A DNA stretch of 64,000 nt, from positions 310,001 through 374,000 of the forward strand of contig CAVQSI010000041.1 in the NCBI GenBank assembly GCA_963715825.1, written 5' to 3'. Made by a program: the position numbers and the translations under genes. How positions within the stretch are numbered: the first letter of the stretch is position 1; each line of letters starts with the position of its first letter. Under the pieces are notes generated by a model. The model was not told the DNA's origin and searched no databases. It saw only the letters and a program-made list of their open reading frames with translations. The DNA comes from Sva-07 sp963715825. GTDB lineage: Bacteria; Actinomycetota; Acidimicrobiia; Acidimicrobiales; Ilumatobacteraceae. Below, piece after piece: positions 16,578-24,898 of this stretch.

Positions 16578-17539
16578 CGTCGTCTCCCACGCGTCAGCAC
16601 CATCTCGACCGGCACGGGTTCGTGCGCACTCGACTTCTCCACCAGCCTGCAGAACGCGCAGACGTCACCCGTCGTCGGCGATCCGCACCGCTCGCATTCG
16701 TTCAACTCACCGGCCGCAGCAGCCGACTGCCCGGCGAGCAACGGTGCCATGCGTTCGAGGAAACCGAGATAGAACGACGCCTTGGCGCCTGGCGACTTGG
16801 CCTCGACCGCGTTCAGCGACTCCTTGTACGACAGATGGCGATTGCCTGCCGCGATCGGGCACTCCTCGACCACGTAGTCGATACCGCGTACGAGACACCA
16901 GGCGGCCATCTCCCGTTCGGTCAACCGGATCAGCGGCTTGACCTTCTTGGGGAAGCCGTTCGCCGCCGGGAGTACCGGCATCTGGCGGGCGAGGTAGTCG
17001 ATGTCCCAGCGCAGCGTGTTGCCGAACAGCACCGCTGCCTCGTCGTCGAGGTTGTGGCCGGTGACCACGACGTCGTACCCACCGTCGAGCGCCGCCTGGT
17101 CGAACAATCGCCGCTTCGACAACCCACAGGCCGAGCACGGCACGCGGCCCGTCGCTCGCGCGGCGGTGGGAACGTCGTAGCCGTAGTCGTCACGCAGGTC
17201 GATCGTCTGCAGATGGAGCCCGCGTTCGTCCGCGAACCGTCGGACGTACCCGCCGCTGTCGGTCGAGTAGTCGCCGATCCCGAGTCCGATGTAGAGGCCA
17301 TCGGCCTGGTATCCGGCTTCGATCAGCATGTCCCACACGGCGAGCGAATCCTTGCCGCCGCTGACCGCCACGAGGATCCGATCGTCGGGCGACAGCATGT
17401 CGAAGTCGTCGATCGCCTTGGCCATCTGCCGACGACAGAGCTGCTGGAGGTGCTCCGCACAGAACTTGGCGTTGTGGCGCGGGAGATCGATGACCGCCGG
17501 GCCCTTGCAGACCCGACACTTGCTCCCCACTGCGGTCAT
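16574..17539 (-). CDS. ttuA: tRNA-54 2-thiolation enzyme TtuA
   Basis: The 321-aa protein is a PP-loop ATPase of the TtuA/Ncs6 type that 2-thiolates T54/U54 of tRNA. An N-terminal zinc finger (Cys8, Cys11, Cys27, His30) precedes the PP-loop SGGKDS (60-65). Cys135 and Cys138 in PCSACG and Cys227 in EECP correspond to the three ligands of the catalytic Fe-S cluster in Thermus TtuA. A C-terminal zinc finger (CERCGSPTTGDVCAFC) completes the family layout. GHNLDDEAAVLFGN is also diagnostic. It lies between ttuB, 13 bases upstream, and trmI (ATGA overlap). The ATG at 17539 is the family start. Confidence 0.92.
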   Translation of the reverse strand: MTAVGSKCRVCKGPAVIDLPRHNAKFCAEHLQQLCRRQMAKAIDDFDMLSPDDRILVAVSGGKDSLAVWDMLIEAGYQADGLYIGLGIGDYSTDSGGYVRRFADERGLHLQTIDLRDDYGYDVPTAARATGRVPCSACGLSKRRLFDQAALDGGYDVVVTGHNLDDEAAVLFGNTLRWDIDYLARQMPVLPAANGFPKKVKPLIRLTEREMAAWCLVRGIDYVVEECPIAAGNRHLSYKESLNAVEAKSPGAKASFYLGFLERMAPLLAGQSAAAAGELNECERCGSPTTGDVCAFCRLVEKSSAHEPVPVEMVLTRGRRR

Positions 17540-17552
17540 CGCGCCCGATGGT

Positions 17553-17753
17553 TCATGCGGCACCGCCCGAGATGACCGGGCGGACTTCGATCTGGTCGTC
17601 GTCGCCGAGTACGGCATCGCCGGGCACGAGTGTGCCATTGCAGATCACCAGGTGCGCCTCGCGGCTGAGCGAGAGCTCGTCGAGGAGCCGATCGACCGAG
17701 CGCGGCCCGGCGAACTCGACTTCTCGTCGAGGGTTGCGCAGCAGCACCTTCAC
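17553..17753 (-). CDS. ttuB: Ubiquitin-like sulfur carrier (TtuB/ThiS/MoaD type) ending GGAA
   Basis: A 66-aa beta-grasp protein (MKVLLRNPRREVEF, then the ICNGTLVPGD turn and DDDQIEVRPVISGG). It is placed directly before ttuA, so it is the probable sulfur donor for tRNA thiolation. TtuB-like carriers normally end in a free Gly-Gly that is adenylated and thiocarboxylated; here two alanines follow (Gly63-Gly64-Ala65-Ala66-stop). Either a peptidase removes them or the carrier works differently. Translation starts at a GTG that overlaps the upstream stop (GTGA). An activating E1-like enzyme is not in the window. Confidence 0.75.
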   Translation of the reverse strand: MKVLLRNPRREVEFAGPRSVDRLLDELSLSREAHLVICNGTLVPGDAVLGDDDQIEVRPVISGGAA

Positions 17754-18148
17754 GACTCGAGGCGAGCCTCGACGGTGGCGACCGCCTCGGCTTCGAGGCG
17801 GCGCAACTCGGCTCGCCGCTGACGACGACTCAGGCTGAGGTTGGGCTCGATGGCGTGCACGTGGACACGGTGATTGGTGCTGATGCGCTCGACGGCGATG
17901 CGTTCAGGCGTCTTCTTGATCGCGGCCCGGTACACCTCCTGGCTGATCAGGGCGACGCCGATGAGCCGCCAGAACGGATTGCCGATGAAGAACCCTTGAC
18001 GGAGCGCGGTGCGACGCAGGTAGACGCTCTGGCCGACCAGAATCATGGCGATCGGACGCAGGAACGGATTGCCGCCGATGACGCCGCGCTTGACGATCTG
18101 GGCCCGCAGGACCACCTTCGGGCGCAGGGCGTACGGAAGCAGCGACAT
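17750..18148 (-). CDS. Hypothetical basic protein (132 aa)
   Basis: No family is recognised. The protein has two internally similar segments around residues 20-35 and 50-65 (RGVIGGNPFLRPIAMIL and RQGFFIGNPFWRLIGVAL), each a GNPF motif followed by a short hydrophobic stretch that could lie on or in the membrane. The C-terminal third is helical and highly charged (RRQRRAELRRLEAEA). It overlaps the upstream gene by one base (TGATG) and ttuB by GTGA, so it belongs firmly to the operon. A scaffold or membrane-associated role is only a guess. Confidence 0.65.
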   Translation of the reverse strand: MSLLPYALRPKVVLRAQIVKRGVIGGNPFLRPIAMILVGQSVYLRRTALRQGFFIGNPFWRLIGVALISQEVYRAAIKKTPERIAVERISTNHRVHVHAIEPNLSLSRRQRRAELRRLEAEAVATVEARLES

Positions 18149-18384
18149 CAGACCCGTCGGATCTCGACGACGGCGCTGCGCTTCCTACCTGAGCGCTTGC
18201 CGAGCAGGAAGAAGATCAGCAACAGCACCATCCCACCGGCCGCGGCCGTGGTGACGATGCTCGATTTCTTGTCCTCGACCCTGCCCTGCACGTCGCCCTG
18301 GAGCGCCTTGAGGCGATTCTCGATGTCCTGCGGGGTGATCTTCGCCTTCGTGGTCGTCGGCTCGGTCTTGGTCTTCTTGGCCAT
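18148..18384 (-). CDS. Small single-pass membrane protein (78 aa)
   Basis: A Lys/Thr-rich cytoplasmic N-terminus with a short amphipathic helix (PQDIENRLKALQGDVQGRVE) precedes one membrane helix at about residues 46-63 (TAAAGGMVLLLIFFLLG) and a basic tail. The function is unknown. It lies 12 bases after the holin-like gene on the same strand and overlaps the next gene by one base. The pairing of two small membrane genes in the operon suggests they act together at the envelope. Confidence 0.65.
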   Translation of the reverse strand: MAKKTKTEPTTTKAKITPQDIENRLKALQGDVQGRVEDKKSSIVTTAAAGGMVLLLIFFLLGKRSGRKRSAVVEIRRV

Positions 18385-18396
18385 GACGCAGGCTCC

Positions 18397-18783
18397 TTAC
18401 TTGGGTTCCTTGTGGAGGGTTGCCTTCTTGATCCGCATCAGCGTGATCGCCAACACGATCAGCGCCGCGATCAGCACGATCAGATACGACAGCCACGACA
18501 GACTTCCCGTCGCCGAACGCTCCCATTCGGTCTGCAGCAGTCGCAGGAGTCCGACCAGGAGGAGCACGAGCCCCAGACCGAGCGAGACCGCTGCGGCGAA
18601 GCCCCACCCGAGCCACGCACCGGCACCGCGCAGGGGTCCGATGGTCTCCTGCTTTGCGTACTCCTTGACGTAGTCGATGACCTCACCAACGGACGCCTCC
18701 TCGGCCTGAGTGGCCTTCGCAGCCTGTCGGGCGAGGCGCTCTTGGAGATCACTGGTGTCTGACACGGTCATCGTTTCTATCAC
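18397..18783 (-). CDS. Putative actinobacterial holin-X-like membrane protein
   Basis: The product is 128 aa with a charged, helical N-terminus and two membrane helices at about residues 58-80 and 96-116. This layout resembles the DUF1469/holin-X family (phage-holin superfamily III), common in actinobacterial chromosomes without known lytic function. A GTG at 18783 overlaps the stop of the LON-domain gene (GTGA). An ATG four codons in, at 18771, is an equally possible start. The family match is from pattern only; membrane location is well supported. Confidence 0.65.
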   Translation of the reverse strand: MIETMTVSDTSDLQERLARQAAKATQAEEASVGEVIDYVKEYAKQETIGPLRGAGAWLGWGFAAAVSLGLGLVLLLVGLLRLLQTEWERSATGSLSWLSYLIVLIAALIVLAITLMRIKKATLHKEPK

Positions 18784-19454
18784 GAAAGGCGGAACTTCAA
18801 CATGGCTTCGACGTCATCGAGGATCTCGTCGAGCAGATCCAGACGCTGCGCGGGGCCAGATGCAGCGAGCAGCCGGAATCGGTCCGCCGGACCAATGGGG
18901 GCCAACGTGGCGAGATGGTAGGTGGCGAGCAGCGGGTCGTCGGAGATCTCGTCGTCGCCGGAGTCGACGGGTGCGGAGTCGGGCTCCGCACCGTCCATGG
19001 TGGAGCGCGTCCCGGCGTCCAGCTGCTCGGCGACTCGGGTGGCGAGCGCACGCGCCGCCCGGACCCGTGCGTGCGAGGCGGCCACGTCCACGGCCAGGCC
19101 GGGTGCGTCGGGTTCCTCGTCGGGCCAGTCATCGACGTCGGCGATCGGATACGGGTCGTCGGGCAGCCACGCGTTGATCCTGATCCGACGCGTCCCGACC
19201 GCGACGAGGGCATAGCGGTTCTCGTCGATCGCATCGACCTGCAGCATCTGCGCGACTGTTCCCACCATCACCCGGTCGTCGCCGCCGCCGGTCTCCCAGC
19301 CGTGGGAGATCAGGGCTTGGCCGAACTCGGGCTCACCGTCGGCGCGCAGACAGTCACGGATCATGTCGCGATAACGAGGTTCGAACACGTGCAGGGGCAG
19401 GATCCCGCCGGGCAGCAAGACAGACCCGAGCGGGAACATCGGCATCACCGCCAT
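18780..19454 (-). CDS. LON substrate-binding domain protein
   Basis: The 224-aa protein contains only the N-terminal (PUA-like) domain of Lon protease: MPMFPLGSVLLPGGILPLHVFEPRYRDM (residues 4-31, split here by family convention), then TVAQMLQVD and GTRRIRI. No ATPase or protease domain follows. Such stand-alone proteins are widespread in actinobacteria and of unknown role; a substrate-adaptor function is inferred from the Lon domain. The insert at about residues 150-175 is acidic and low in complexity. The start overlaps the stop of the PBP4 gene by one base (TGATG). Confidence 0.85.
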   Translation of the reverse strand: MAVMPMFPLGSVLLPGGILPLHVFEPRYRDMIRDCLRADGEPEFGQALISHGWETGGGDDRVMVGTVAQMLQVDAIDENRYALVAVGTRRIRINAWLPDDPYPIADVDDWPDEEPDAPGLAVDVAASHARVRAARALATRVAEQLDAGTRSTMDGAEPDSAPVDSGDDEISDDPLLATYHLATLAPIGPADRFRLLAASGPAQRLDLLDEILDDVEAMLKFRLS

Positions 19455-21019
19455 CAGCGTGGACCCAGCAGTGCGGTGTCGGGGGCGGTCGGGTGTGCCG
19501 CCAACCGCTCGGCGAGCGCCGACCAGTAGCCCACGTAGCCGTCGGTGGTGACGAAGCCCGGTCCGTTGAGCACGAGCGCGAAGTCGAGGCGGTCGCCGTT
19601 GGCGGCGGGCAGATAGCCGGCGAGTGCCTTGACCTCGGGCGGGTCGGCATCGGCGGGCGGGTTCGTCAGCGTGCCGGTCTTGGCGACCAACTGCCCCTCG
19701 ACCTCGGTCCCGAGGAACTCGTCGATCAGCGTCCCGCTGCGCCCGGCGACCGCCAGACCGTCGAGGGCGGGCGTGTCGGCGAGATGATCGACCACGCCCA
19801 CCAGCGTGTCACAGGTCAGTCGATTGTTCGCACTGAGCCCCGATCCGTCGGCGAGGACGACGTTCTCCATGTCCACGCCCCACGAACGGACGATCGCATC
19901 GAGCACCTGGAGGCCCTCCGGTGTCGTGCCCTCTCCGGCCTCGACCAGCCCGATCTCCTTCACCAGCATCTCGGCGGTGTCGTTGTCGCTGCGGGTCAGC
20001 ATGTCGGCGACGATGCTCGACAACGGTGGCGACTCGACGGTGGCCAACACCGGCGTACCGGGCTCGGTGACGCCGGACTCCCAACCGTTCGACACCGACA
20101 CGTCGCGTTCACGCAGCAGGCGGGCGAACTCGCGTGCGGCCGCCTCGCCCGGATCGCTCTGACGGCCCGAACGTCCGACGGTCTGGCCGTCGTTGACCAC
20201 GAGTCCAGCGATGGGCCCGGCATCGACGAACGACACCCCGGTGCCCCACGTCGGGTTGACGTACTGGTCGTCGTAGCGGCTGGCGTCGCCGACGACCGCG
20301 CCACGGATGCTGGTGACGCCGGCATCGACGACGGCGTCGGCGAGCGCGTCGAGTGAGGTCGCGGCCGACGGGTCGGGTGCGTCGTCGTCGACCTCGAAGC
20401 CGCTGGCCACCAGCAGTGGATCGCCCCCTCCGACGAGATACAAGTCCCCGTCGATCACACCATCGACAGCGGGTGGCGCAGCGACCGAGGTCGTGAACCG
20501 GTGCTCGGCACCGAGCACCTCGGTGGCCGCACCGGCGACGAGGAGCTTGTTGGTACTTGCCGGGATCACGGCGACGTCGCCGTTCCAAGAGCTGACGGGT
20601 CGGCCGTTGACGGACACAGCGAGGCACGACCGATCGTCGATGAACGCGGCGAGCTGTTCCATCGCGACGGCCAGTTCGTTGTCGGCGCCGAGGCTCGCGA
20701 GCGTGCTGGGCACCCGACGGTAGGCGACCATCGAGGTCGTCAACGCCGGCGTGGGCTCGACGGTGGCGTCGACGGGCGCCGGCTCGATGTTCTCGATCTG
20801 CTCCGCCGCCTCGTGTTCGTCGGCTTGGGCGTCGCTCCACACCAGCAGCGCCGTCAGTGCAGCGAGGGGTACGAGCGCCATGACGAGCAGCCCGACGAGC
20901 GGGCCACGGCGGTAGCGCACCGGAACACCCGGCGCCTCCGGCATCAGGGGCGCTGCGGCATCGGCGGCATCTGCGTCGAACGGGACGGGATCGAGGGCGT
21001 CGGGATCGAGCGGGTTCAT
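19454..21019 (-). CDS. dacB: D-Ala-D-Ala carboxypeptidase/endopeptidase (PBP4, S13), copy 1
   Basis: A 521-aa class C penicillin-binding protein that trims or cleaves peptidoglycan cross-links. A membrane anchor spans about residues 40-61. The catalytic set is intact: SxxK as STNK (155-158), SxN as SGLSANN and KTG as VAKTGTL. The extracellular domain carries the two extra PBP4 subdomains. Its start overlaps the stop of copy 2 (ATGA), and its stop overlaps the LON-domain gene. The ATG at 21019 is chosen; the 23-residue upstream extension overlaps copy 2. Periplasm-facing location is inferred from the N-terminal anchor. Confidence 0.9.
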   Translation of the reverse strand: MNPLDPDALDPVPFDADAADAAAPLMPEAPGVPVRYRRGPLVGLLVMALVPLAALTALLVWSDAQADEHEAAEQIENIEPAPVDATVEPTPALTTSMVAYRRVPSTLASLGADNELAVAMEQLAAFIDDRSCLAVSVNGRPVSSWNGDVAVIPASTNKLLVAGAATEVLGAEHRFTTSVAAPPAVDGVIDGDLYLVGGGDPLLVASGFEVDDDAPDPSAATSLDALADAVVDAGVTSIRGAVVGDASRYDDQYVNPTWGTGVSFVDAGPIAGLVVNDGQTVGRSGRQSDPGEAAAREFARLLRERDVSVSNGWESGVTEPGTPVLATVESPPLSSIVADMLTRSDNDTAEMLVKEIGLVEAGEGTTPEGLQVLDAIVRSWGVDMENVVLADGSGLSANNRLTCDTLVGVVDHLADTPALDGLAVAGRSGTLIDEFLGTEVEGQLVAKTGTLTNPPADADPPEVKALAGYLPAANGDRLDFALVLNGPGFVTTDGYVGYWSALAERLAAHPTAPDTALLGPR

Positions 21020-22512
21020 CGGGGCCCCACGTCGGTCGGCGATGCACCCGCCGGGTAGGTGTCGAGTGAGTCGGCGAGCGCCTCCCACACCGGGCGGTAC
21101 TCGCTCTGGTCCGACACTGTCGGGCCGTTGAGGATCAGCACGTACTCGACGGCGCTGCCACCTTCGACGGGCAGGAACCCGGCAAGCGCCTTGACCGCCG
21201 GCGGGTCGACGTTGAACGGCGGGTTGTTGAGGGTGCCGGTCTTGCCGCGGAGGCGCCCTGCAACGGGGTGATCCTCGAATGCAGTCGCCAGCGTGCCGGT
21301 CTGGCCGGCGACCGGCAGCCCCTGTCCGACAGCGGACTCGAACCCGGTTCGTTGGAGCACGGTGAGGATCGAATCGCAGGTGAGACGGTTGTCGAGGCTG
21401 AGGCCCGAACCGTCGACCAGCACGATCTGCGACACATCGACGCCCCAGTCCACGAGCTGTTCACGGATGACACCGAGTCCGGCTTCGCGGGTGCCGGGAG
21501 CGCCCACGGTGAGTCCGAGCTCCTTCACCATCAGCTCGGCGGTGTTGTTGTCGCTGTTGCCGAGCATCTCCGCGACCACGTCAGTCAGCGGCGCCGAGTC
21601 GATCGAGGCCACCTCGACCGCACCGGTGGGAGCGGTTCCCGCCGACGCCGACTCGCCGACGCTGACCCCACGCGCTTCGAGCAGCAGGGTGAACTCACGT
21701 GCGGCCGCCTCGTTGGGATCGTTGCCACGCAGCGGATCGCCGAGCACCCGCGAGTCGTTGGCCATCAGCGCGCTGTACGGGCCACCTTCGAGGCCGGCCA
21801 CACCGTCGCCCCAGCCCGGCGCGAAGTACTCGTCGTCGTAGCGGCTGCCGTCGCCCACCACCGAACCGGTGATCTCGGTCACGCCCGCTGCGACGACACG
21901 GTCGGCGAGCGCATCGAACGACGTCGGCGACGTCACCGGATTGAGTTCGAGGTTCGAGGCCGGATACCAGTCCGACGACAGGAGCGGGTCGCCGCCGCCG
22001 ATCAGGAACAGGTCGCCGTCGACCACGCCGTCCTGCGGCTCCGCTGACGCCACGACCTCGGTGGTGTAGCGGAAGTCCTCACCGAGGCGTTCCAGTGCAG
22101 CGGCCGCAACCGGAATCTTCTGGTTGCTCGCCGGGATCACGGCGATGTCTGCGTTGCGTTCGCCGACCGGTTCCCCGTCGATCGAGATGGCGCCGCACGA
22201 CCGGTCGTTCACCGACGCCAGGAACGGGCTGACCTCGTTGGCGAAGGTGTCGGTGTTGAGCTCGCGGGAAATGATCGTCGAGAGCCGCCGCAGCGACGTG
22301 ACACCCGTCGACAACGCCGGCGTCGGGGTCGGCACGACCGCCGCCGGGTCGACCGGTGGCGCCGGCTCGTTGCCGTCGTCCTGGCTCGTCGACCACGACC
22401 GCAGCGCAGTGAGCACGATGACGGGCACCACGGCCACCACGATCAGCACGATCCATGGGCCCGGGCCCCGACCTCGAGACGGCGGGCGACGGGAGGGGCG
22501 GCGTTCGTTCAC
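21016..22512 (-). CDS. dacB: D-Ala-D-Ala carboxypeptidase/endopeptidase (PBP4, S13), copy 2
   Basis: This 498-aa protein is a paralogue of the next gene with the same plan: basic N-terminus, membrane helix at about residues 20-36, proline-rich linker, then the transpeptidase-like domain. Catalytic motifs are SNQK (129-132), SGLSLDN and KTGTL. The tandem arrangement suggests gene duplication followed by divergence in the linker and non-catalytic domains. The GTG start at 22512 overlaps the acyl-CoA synthetase stop (GTGA). The in-frame extension to 22617 is Arg/Pro-rich and not credible as coding. Confidence 0.9.
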   Translation of the reverse strand: MNERRPSRRPPSRGRGPGPWIVLIVVAVVPVIVLTALRSWSTSQDDGNEPAPPVDPAAVVPTPTPALSTGVTSLRRLSTIISRELNTDTFANEVSPFLASVNDRSCGAISIDGEPVGERNADIAVIPASNQKIPVAAAALERLGEDFRYTTEVVASAEPQDGVVDGDLFLIGGGDPLLSSDWYPASNLELNPVTSPTSFDALADRVVAAGVTEITGSVVGDGSRYDDEYFAPGWGDGVAGLEGGPYSALMANDSRVLGDPLRGNDPNEAAAREFTLLLEARGVSVGESASAGTAPTGAVEVASIDSAPLTDVVAEMLGNSDNNTAELMVKELGLTVGAPGTREAGLGVIREQLVDWGVDVSQIVLVDGSGLSLDNRLTCDSILTVLQRTGFESAVGQGLPVAGQTGTLATAFEDHPVAGRLRGKTGTLNNPPFNVDPPAVKALAGFLPVEGGSAVEYVLILNGPTVSDQSEYRPVWEALADSLDTYPAGASPTDVGPR

Positions 22513-24719
22513 CGCTGGAGTGCCTCGCGGTGTGCCGCGTCGTGCGCCCGGCGGAACGAGGCGTACCGGATGAGGTGTCCGAGCGCGGTGACGGCCTGAC
22601 CGCCGCTCGGGTAGCACAGTCGGCCGAGCCGACGAACGGTGGCGGGCCCGGCGTTGTCGGGGTCGGCGATCGCCAGTTCGGTTGCCACCAGGATGGGCTT
22701 GCCGGTCGCCACGCTCAGTTCGTGGGCGGCCTCGGCGAAGCGCTCGTCCTGACGCTGGTGGTACGCGACGATTCGCTCGAGACCGTGGTCGGGATAGAAC
22801 CGCCCTTCGCGCATCATCCGGGCCTGGTTGCTCTGGATGCCGAGGCCGAGGTAGATCACGGCGTCGACGTCGGGATGCTGCGCGATCAAGGCCATCACCT
22901 CGGGGATGGTGTCGCGCACTTCGCCGCCAGCGCAGTCGACCGGGTTGTTGCGACTCCAGCGAGGCGGCAACTTGGTGTCGATCGCGGCCTGCAGGTCACT
23001 GGGCAGGTCCATCAACACGATGTCGGGATCGCGGGTGATCGCGTCGGCGGTCACCACTCCCCACCCACCGGCGGTGGTGAGCACGATCGTGTTGGGGCCG
23101 TTCGGCAACGGCTGCGTAGCGAACGTCGCGGCGGCCTCGAAGGCCTCGGTGACGCTTGCGGCGCGCGTGATGCCGGCGGCACGGCATTCGCCGTCGAACA
23201 CCTTGTCGTTGGCGGCGAGGGCGCCGGTGTGGCTGGCTGCGGCCTGCGCACCGCCCTCGGTGGCGCCGCCCTTGACCAACACCAGCGGCTTGCGGGCTGC
23301 TGCGCCGGCGAGGCGATCCATGAGGCCGCGGCCGTCGACGATGCCTTCGACGTAGGCGAGGCCGACCGAGGTCGCTGCGTCGTCGGCGTACCAGTCGAGG
23401 TAGTCGGCAACGGTGACCGCCGCAGCATTGCCTGCCGACACGGCGCGGCTGATGCCGACGCCGCTGGCCCGCGACATGTTCAAGAAGCTCGACACGAAGT
23501 TGCCGCTCTGGCTGGCGACACCGATGCCACCCGCCGGTGGGTACGGCGCCACGATCTGGGCGCACAGGTTGGCCGGGGTACTCACGACGCCCTGGCCGTT
23601 GGGACCGGCGAGCAGGATCCCGAGCTCGTCGGCAAGCGCAACCAGTTCGTCCTCGGCCCGCTGGCCCTCGTCGCCGGCCTCGCCGTAGCCGGCCGAGGTG
23701 AGGAACGCCGCCCGGATTCCCTTGGCCGCGCATGCACGGAGCAGGTCGGGGTTGGCGGCCGCAGGCGTGCAGACGAAGACCAGGTCGATGGCGTCGTCGG
23801 GCAACTCGGCGATGTCGGCAACGGTCGTGATGCCGAGCACCTCCTCGCCCTTCAGGTTGGTGCCGAAAACGCCACCTGCGTAGCCACTGGCGAGCAGGTT
23901 GTGCAGCGAGACGAACCCGAACTTGCCGGGGTGGGTGGAGGCGCCGGTGATCAGCACACCCTTGGGGTCGAACAACGCGCGGAACTGCTCGTCGGTCGGG
24001 CGCGGGCGGGCGGTTGTCCGGACGGGGTCGGTCGCGGAGCCGAGCTCGACGAGTCCGTCGACGGCCACGACCGAGCCGTCGGGCTGGACGATCAGCGGGT
24101 TGATGTCGACGCTTGCGATGTCGACGCGCTCTGATGCGAGCCGACCGAGTCCGACGATCACGTCGACGAGCTGGTCGCGACGCACGGCGGCCTCGCCGCG
24201 GAACGCGCCGAGCAGCTTCTGGGTTGCGAGGTCGTCGATCATCTCCGACGCCGTGACCGCATCGACCGGGGCGGGGCGGAACACGACGTCGGCGACCGCC
24301 TCGGCGAGGATGCCACCGACGCCGAGCATCACCGTGGGGCCGAACTGCGGATCACGGACCACGCCGGCGATCAGCTCGCGGTTCCCCGAGATCATCGGCG
24401 CCACCAGGACGGACACGTCCCCGTCGGCCGGTGTCGCCGCTGCGAGCAGGTCGGTTGCAGCGGCTTCGACGGCGCTCCGGTCGGCCAGTCGGAGCTTCAC
24501 CAGCCCGCGTTCGGTCTTGTGGGCGATGGCATCGCCGTTCAGCTTGGCGACGACCGGATAGCCGAGTTCGTCGGCAGCCAACCCTGCTGCGACCGCGTCG
24601 TCGACGAAGCGTTCGGCGGCGATCGGCACTCCGTACTCGGCGAGGAGGGTCTTGGAGTCGCGCTCGGACAGCGTCGTGTGCGCGTCGGAGTCGTCGGGAG
24701 TCGTCGGTGCGGTCGCCAT
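22509..24719 (-). CDS. Acyl-CoA synthetase (ADP-forming), fused beta-alpha
   Basis: The 736-aa protein fuses the two halves of an NDP-forming acetate-CoA-ligase-like enzyme, in the order ATP-grasp (beta, about 10-230), then CoA-binding and ligase domains (alpha, about 245-700). The ATP-grasp has GYPVVAKLNGDAIAHKTERG. The CoA-binding fold has GVLITGAS and later NLKGEEVLG. The phosphohistidine-type motif ASHTGALA is present. Such enzymes make acyl-CoA from an acid, ATP and CoA, or protein acetyltransferases when a GNAT domain is added; none is present here. It is the first gene of the ten-gene operon, starting at the ATG at 24719. The substrate is unknown. Confidence 0.85.
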   Translation of the reverse strand: MATAPTTPDDSDAHTTLSERDSKTLLAEYGVPIAAERFVDDAVAAGLAADELGYPVVAKLNGDAIAHKTERGLVKLRLADRSAVEAAATDLLAAATPADGDVSVLVAPMISGNRELIAGVVRDPQFGPTVMLGVGGILAEAVADVVFRPAPVDAVTASEMIDDLATQKLLGAFRGEAAVRRDQLVDVIVGLGRLASERVDIASVDINPLIVQPDGSVVAVDGLVELGSATDPVRTTARPRPTDEQFRALFDPKGVLITGASTHPGKFGFVSLHNLLASGYAGGVFGTNLKGEEVLGITTVADIAELPDDAIDLVFVCTPAAANPDLLRACAAKGIRAAFLTSAGYGEAGDEGQRAEDELVALADELGILLAGPNGQGVVSTPANLCAQIVAPYPPAGGIGVASQSGNFVSSFLNMSRASGVGISRAVSAGNAAAVTVADYLDWYADDAATSVGLAYVEGIVDGRGLMDRLAGAAARKPLVLVKGGATEGGAQAAASHTGALAANDKVFDGECRAAGITRAASVTEAFEAAATFATQPLPNGPNTIVLTTAGGWGVVTADAITRDPDIVLMDLPSDLQAAIDTKLPPRWSRNNPVDCAGGEVRDTIPEVMALIAQHPDVDAVIYLGLGIQSNQARMMREGRFYPDHGLERIVAYHQRQDERFAEAAHELSVATGKPILVATELAIADPDNAGPATVRRLGRLCYPSGGQAVTALGHLIRYASFRRAHDAAHREALQR

Positions 24720-24784
24720 GGAGCCCCCACGGTACCCGTGAGCAGGCACGCCAGCGTGGTCACCCGCCCCACCCCACGCCCACC

Positions 24785-24881
24785 GCGATGAGCCAACGGG
24801 GCCCCGGCACCCTCGCTCATCGCCACCCAGCCACCGCCGCGATGAGCCAACGGGGCACCCTCGGCACCCTTCGCTCATGGC
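24785..24881. repeat. Two copies of a GCGATGAG...CTCATCGC palindromic element
   Basis: Unit 1 (24785-24823) and unit 2 (24839-24881) both begin GCGATGAGCCAACGGGGC and end in CTCATCGC or CTCATGGC, so each can fold into an 8-bp stem. They lie in the 179-base gap between the acyl-CoA synthetase start and the thioesterase stop. A similar outer stem is seen at 15741-15783. They resemble REP-type intergenic palindromes. Confidence 0.6.
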
Positions 24882-24898
24882 CAACGTGTCGGTCGGGT

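Noticed and set aside
18397..18783. Prophage holin
   Set aside because: No phage genes are near; the family is chromosomal and housekeeping-like in actinobacteria.
24785..24881. CRISPR-like repeats
   Set aside because: There are only two units, with palindromic ends and unlike spacing; no array or cas gene is present.
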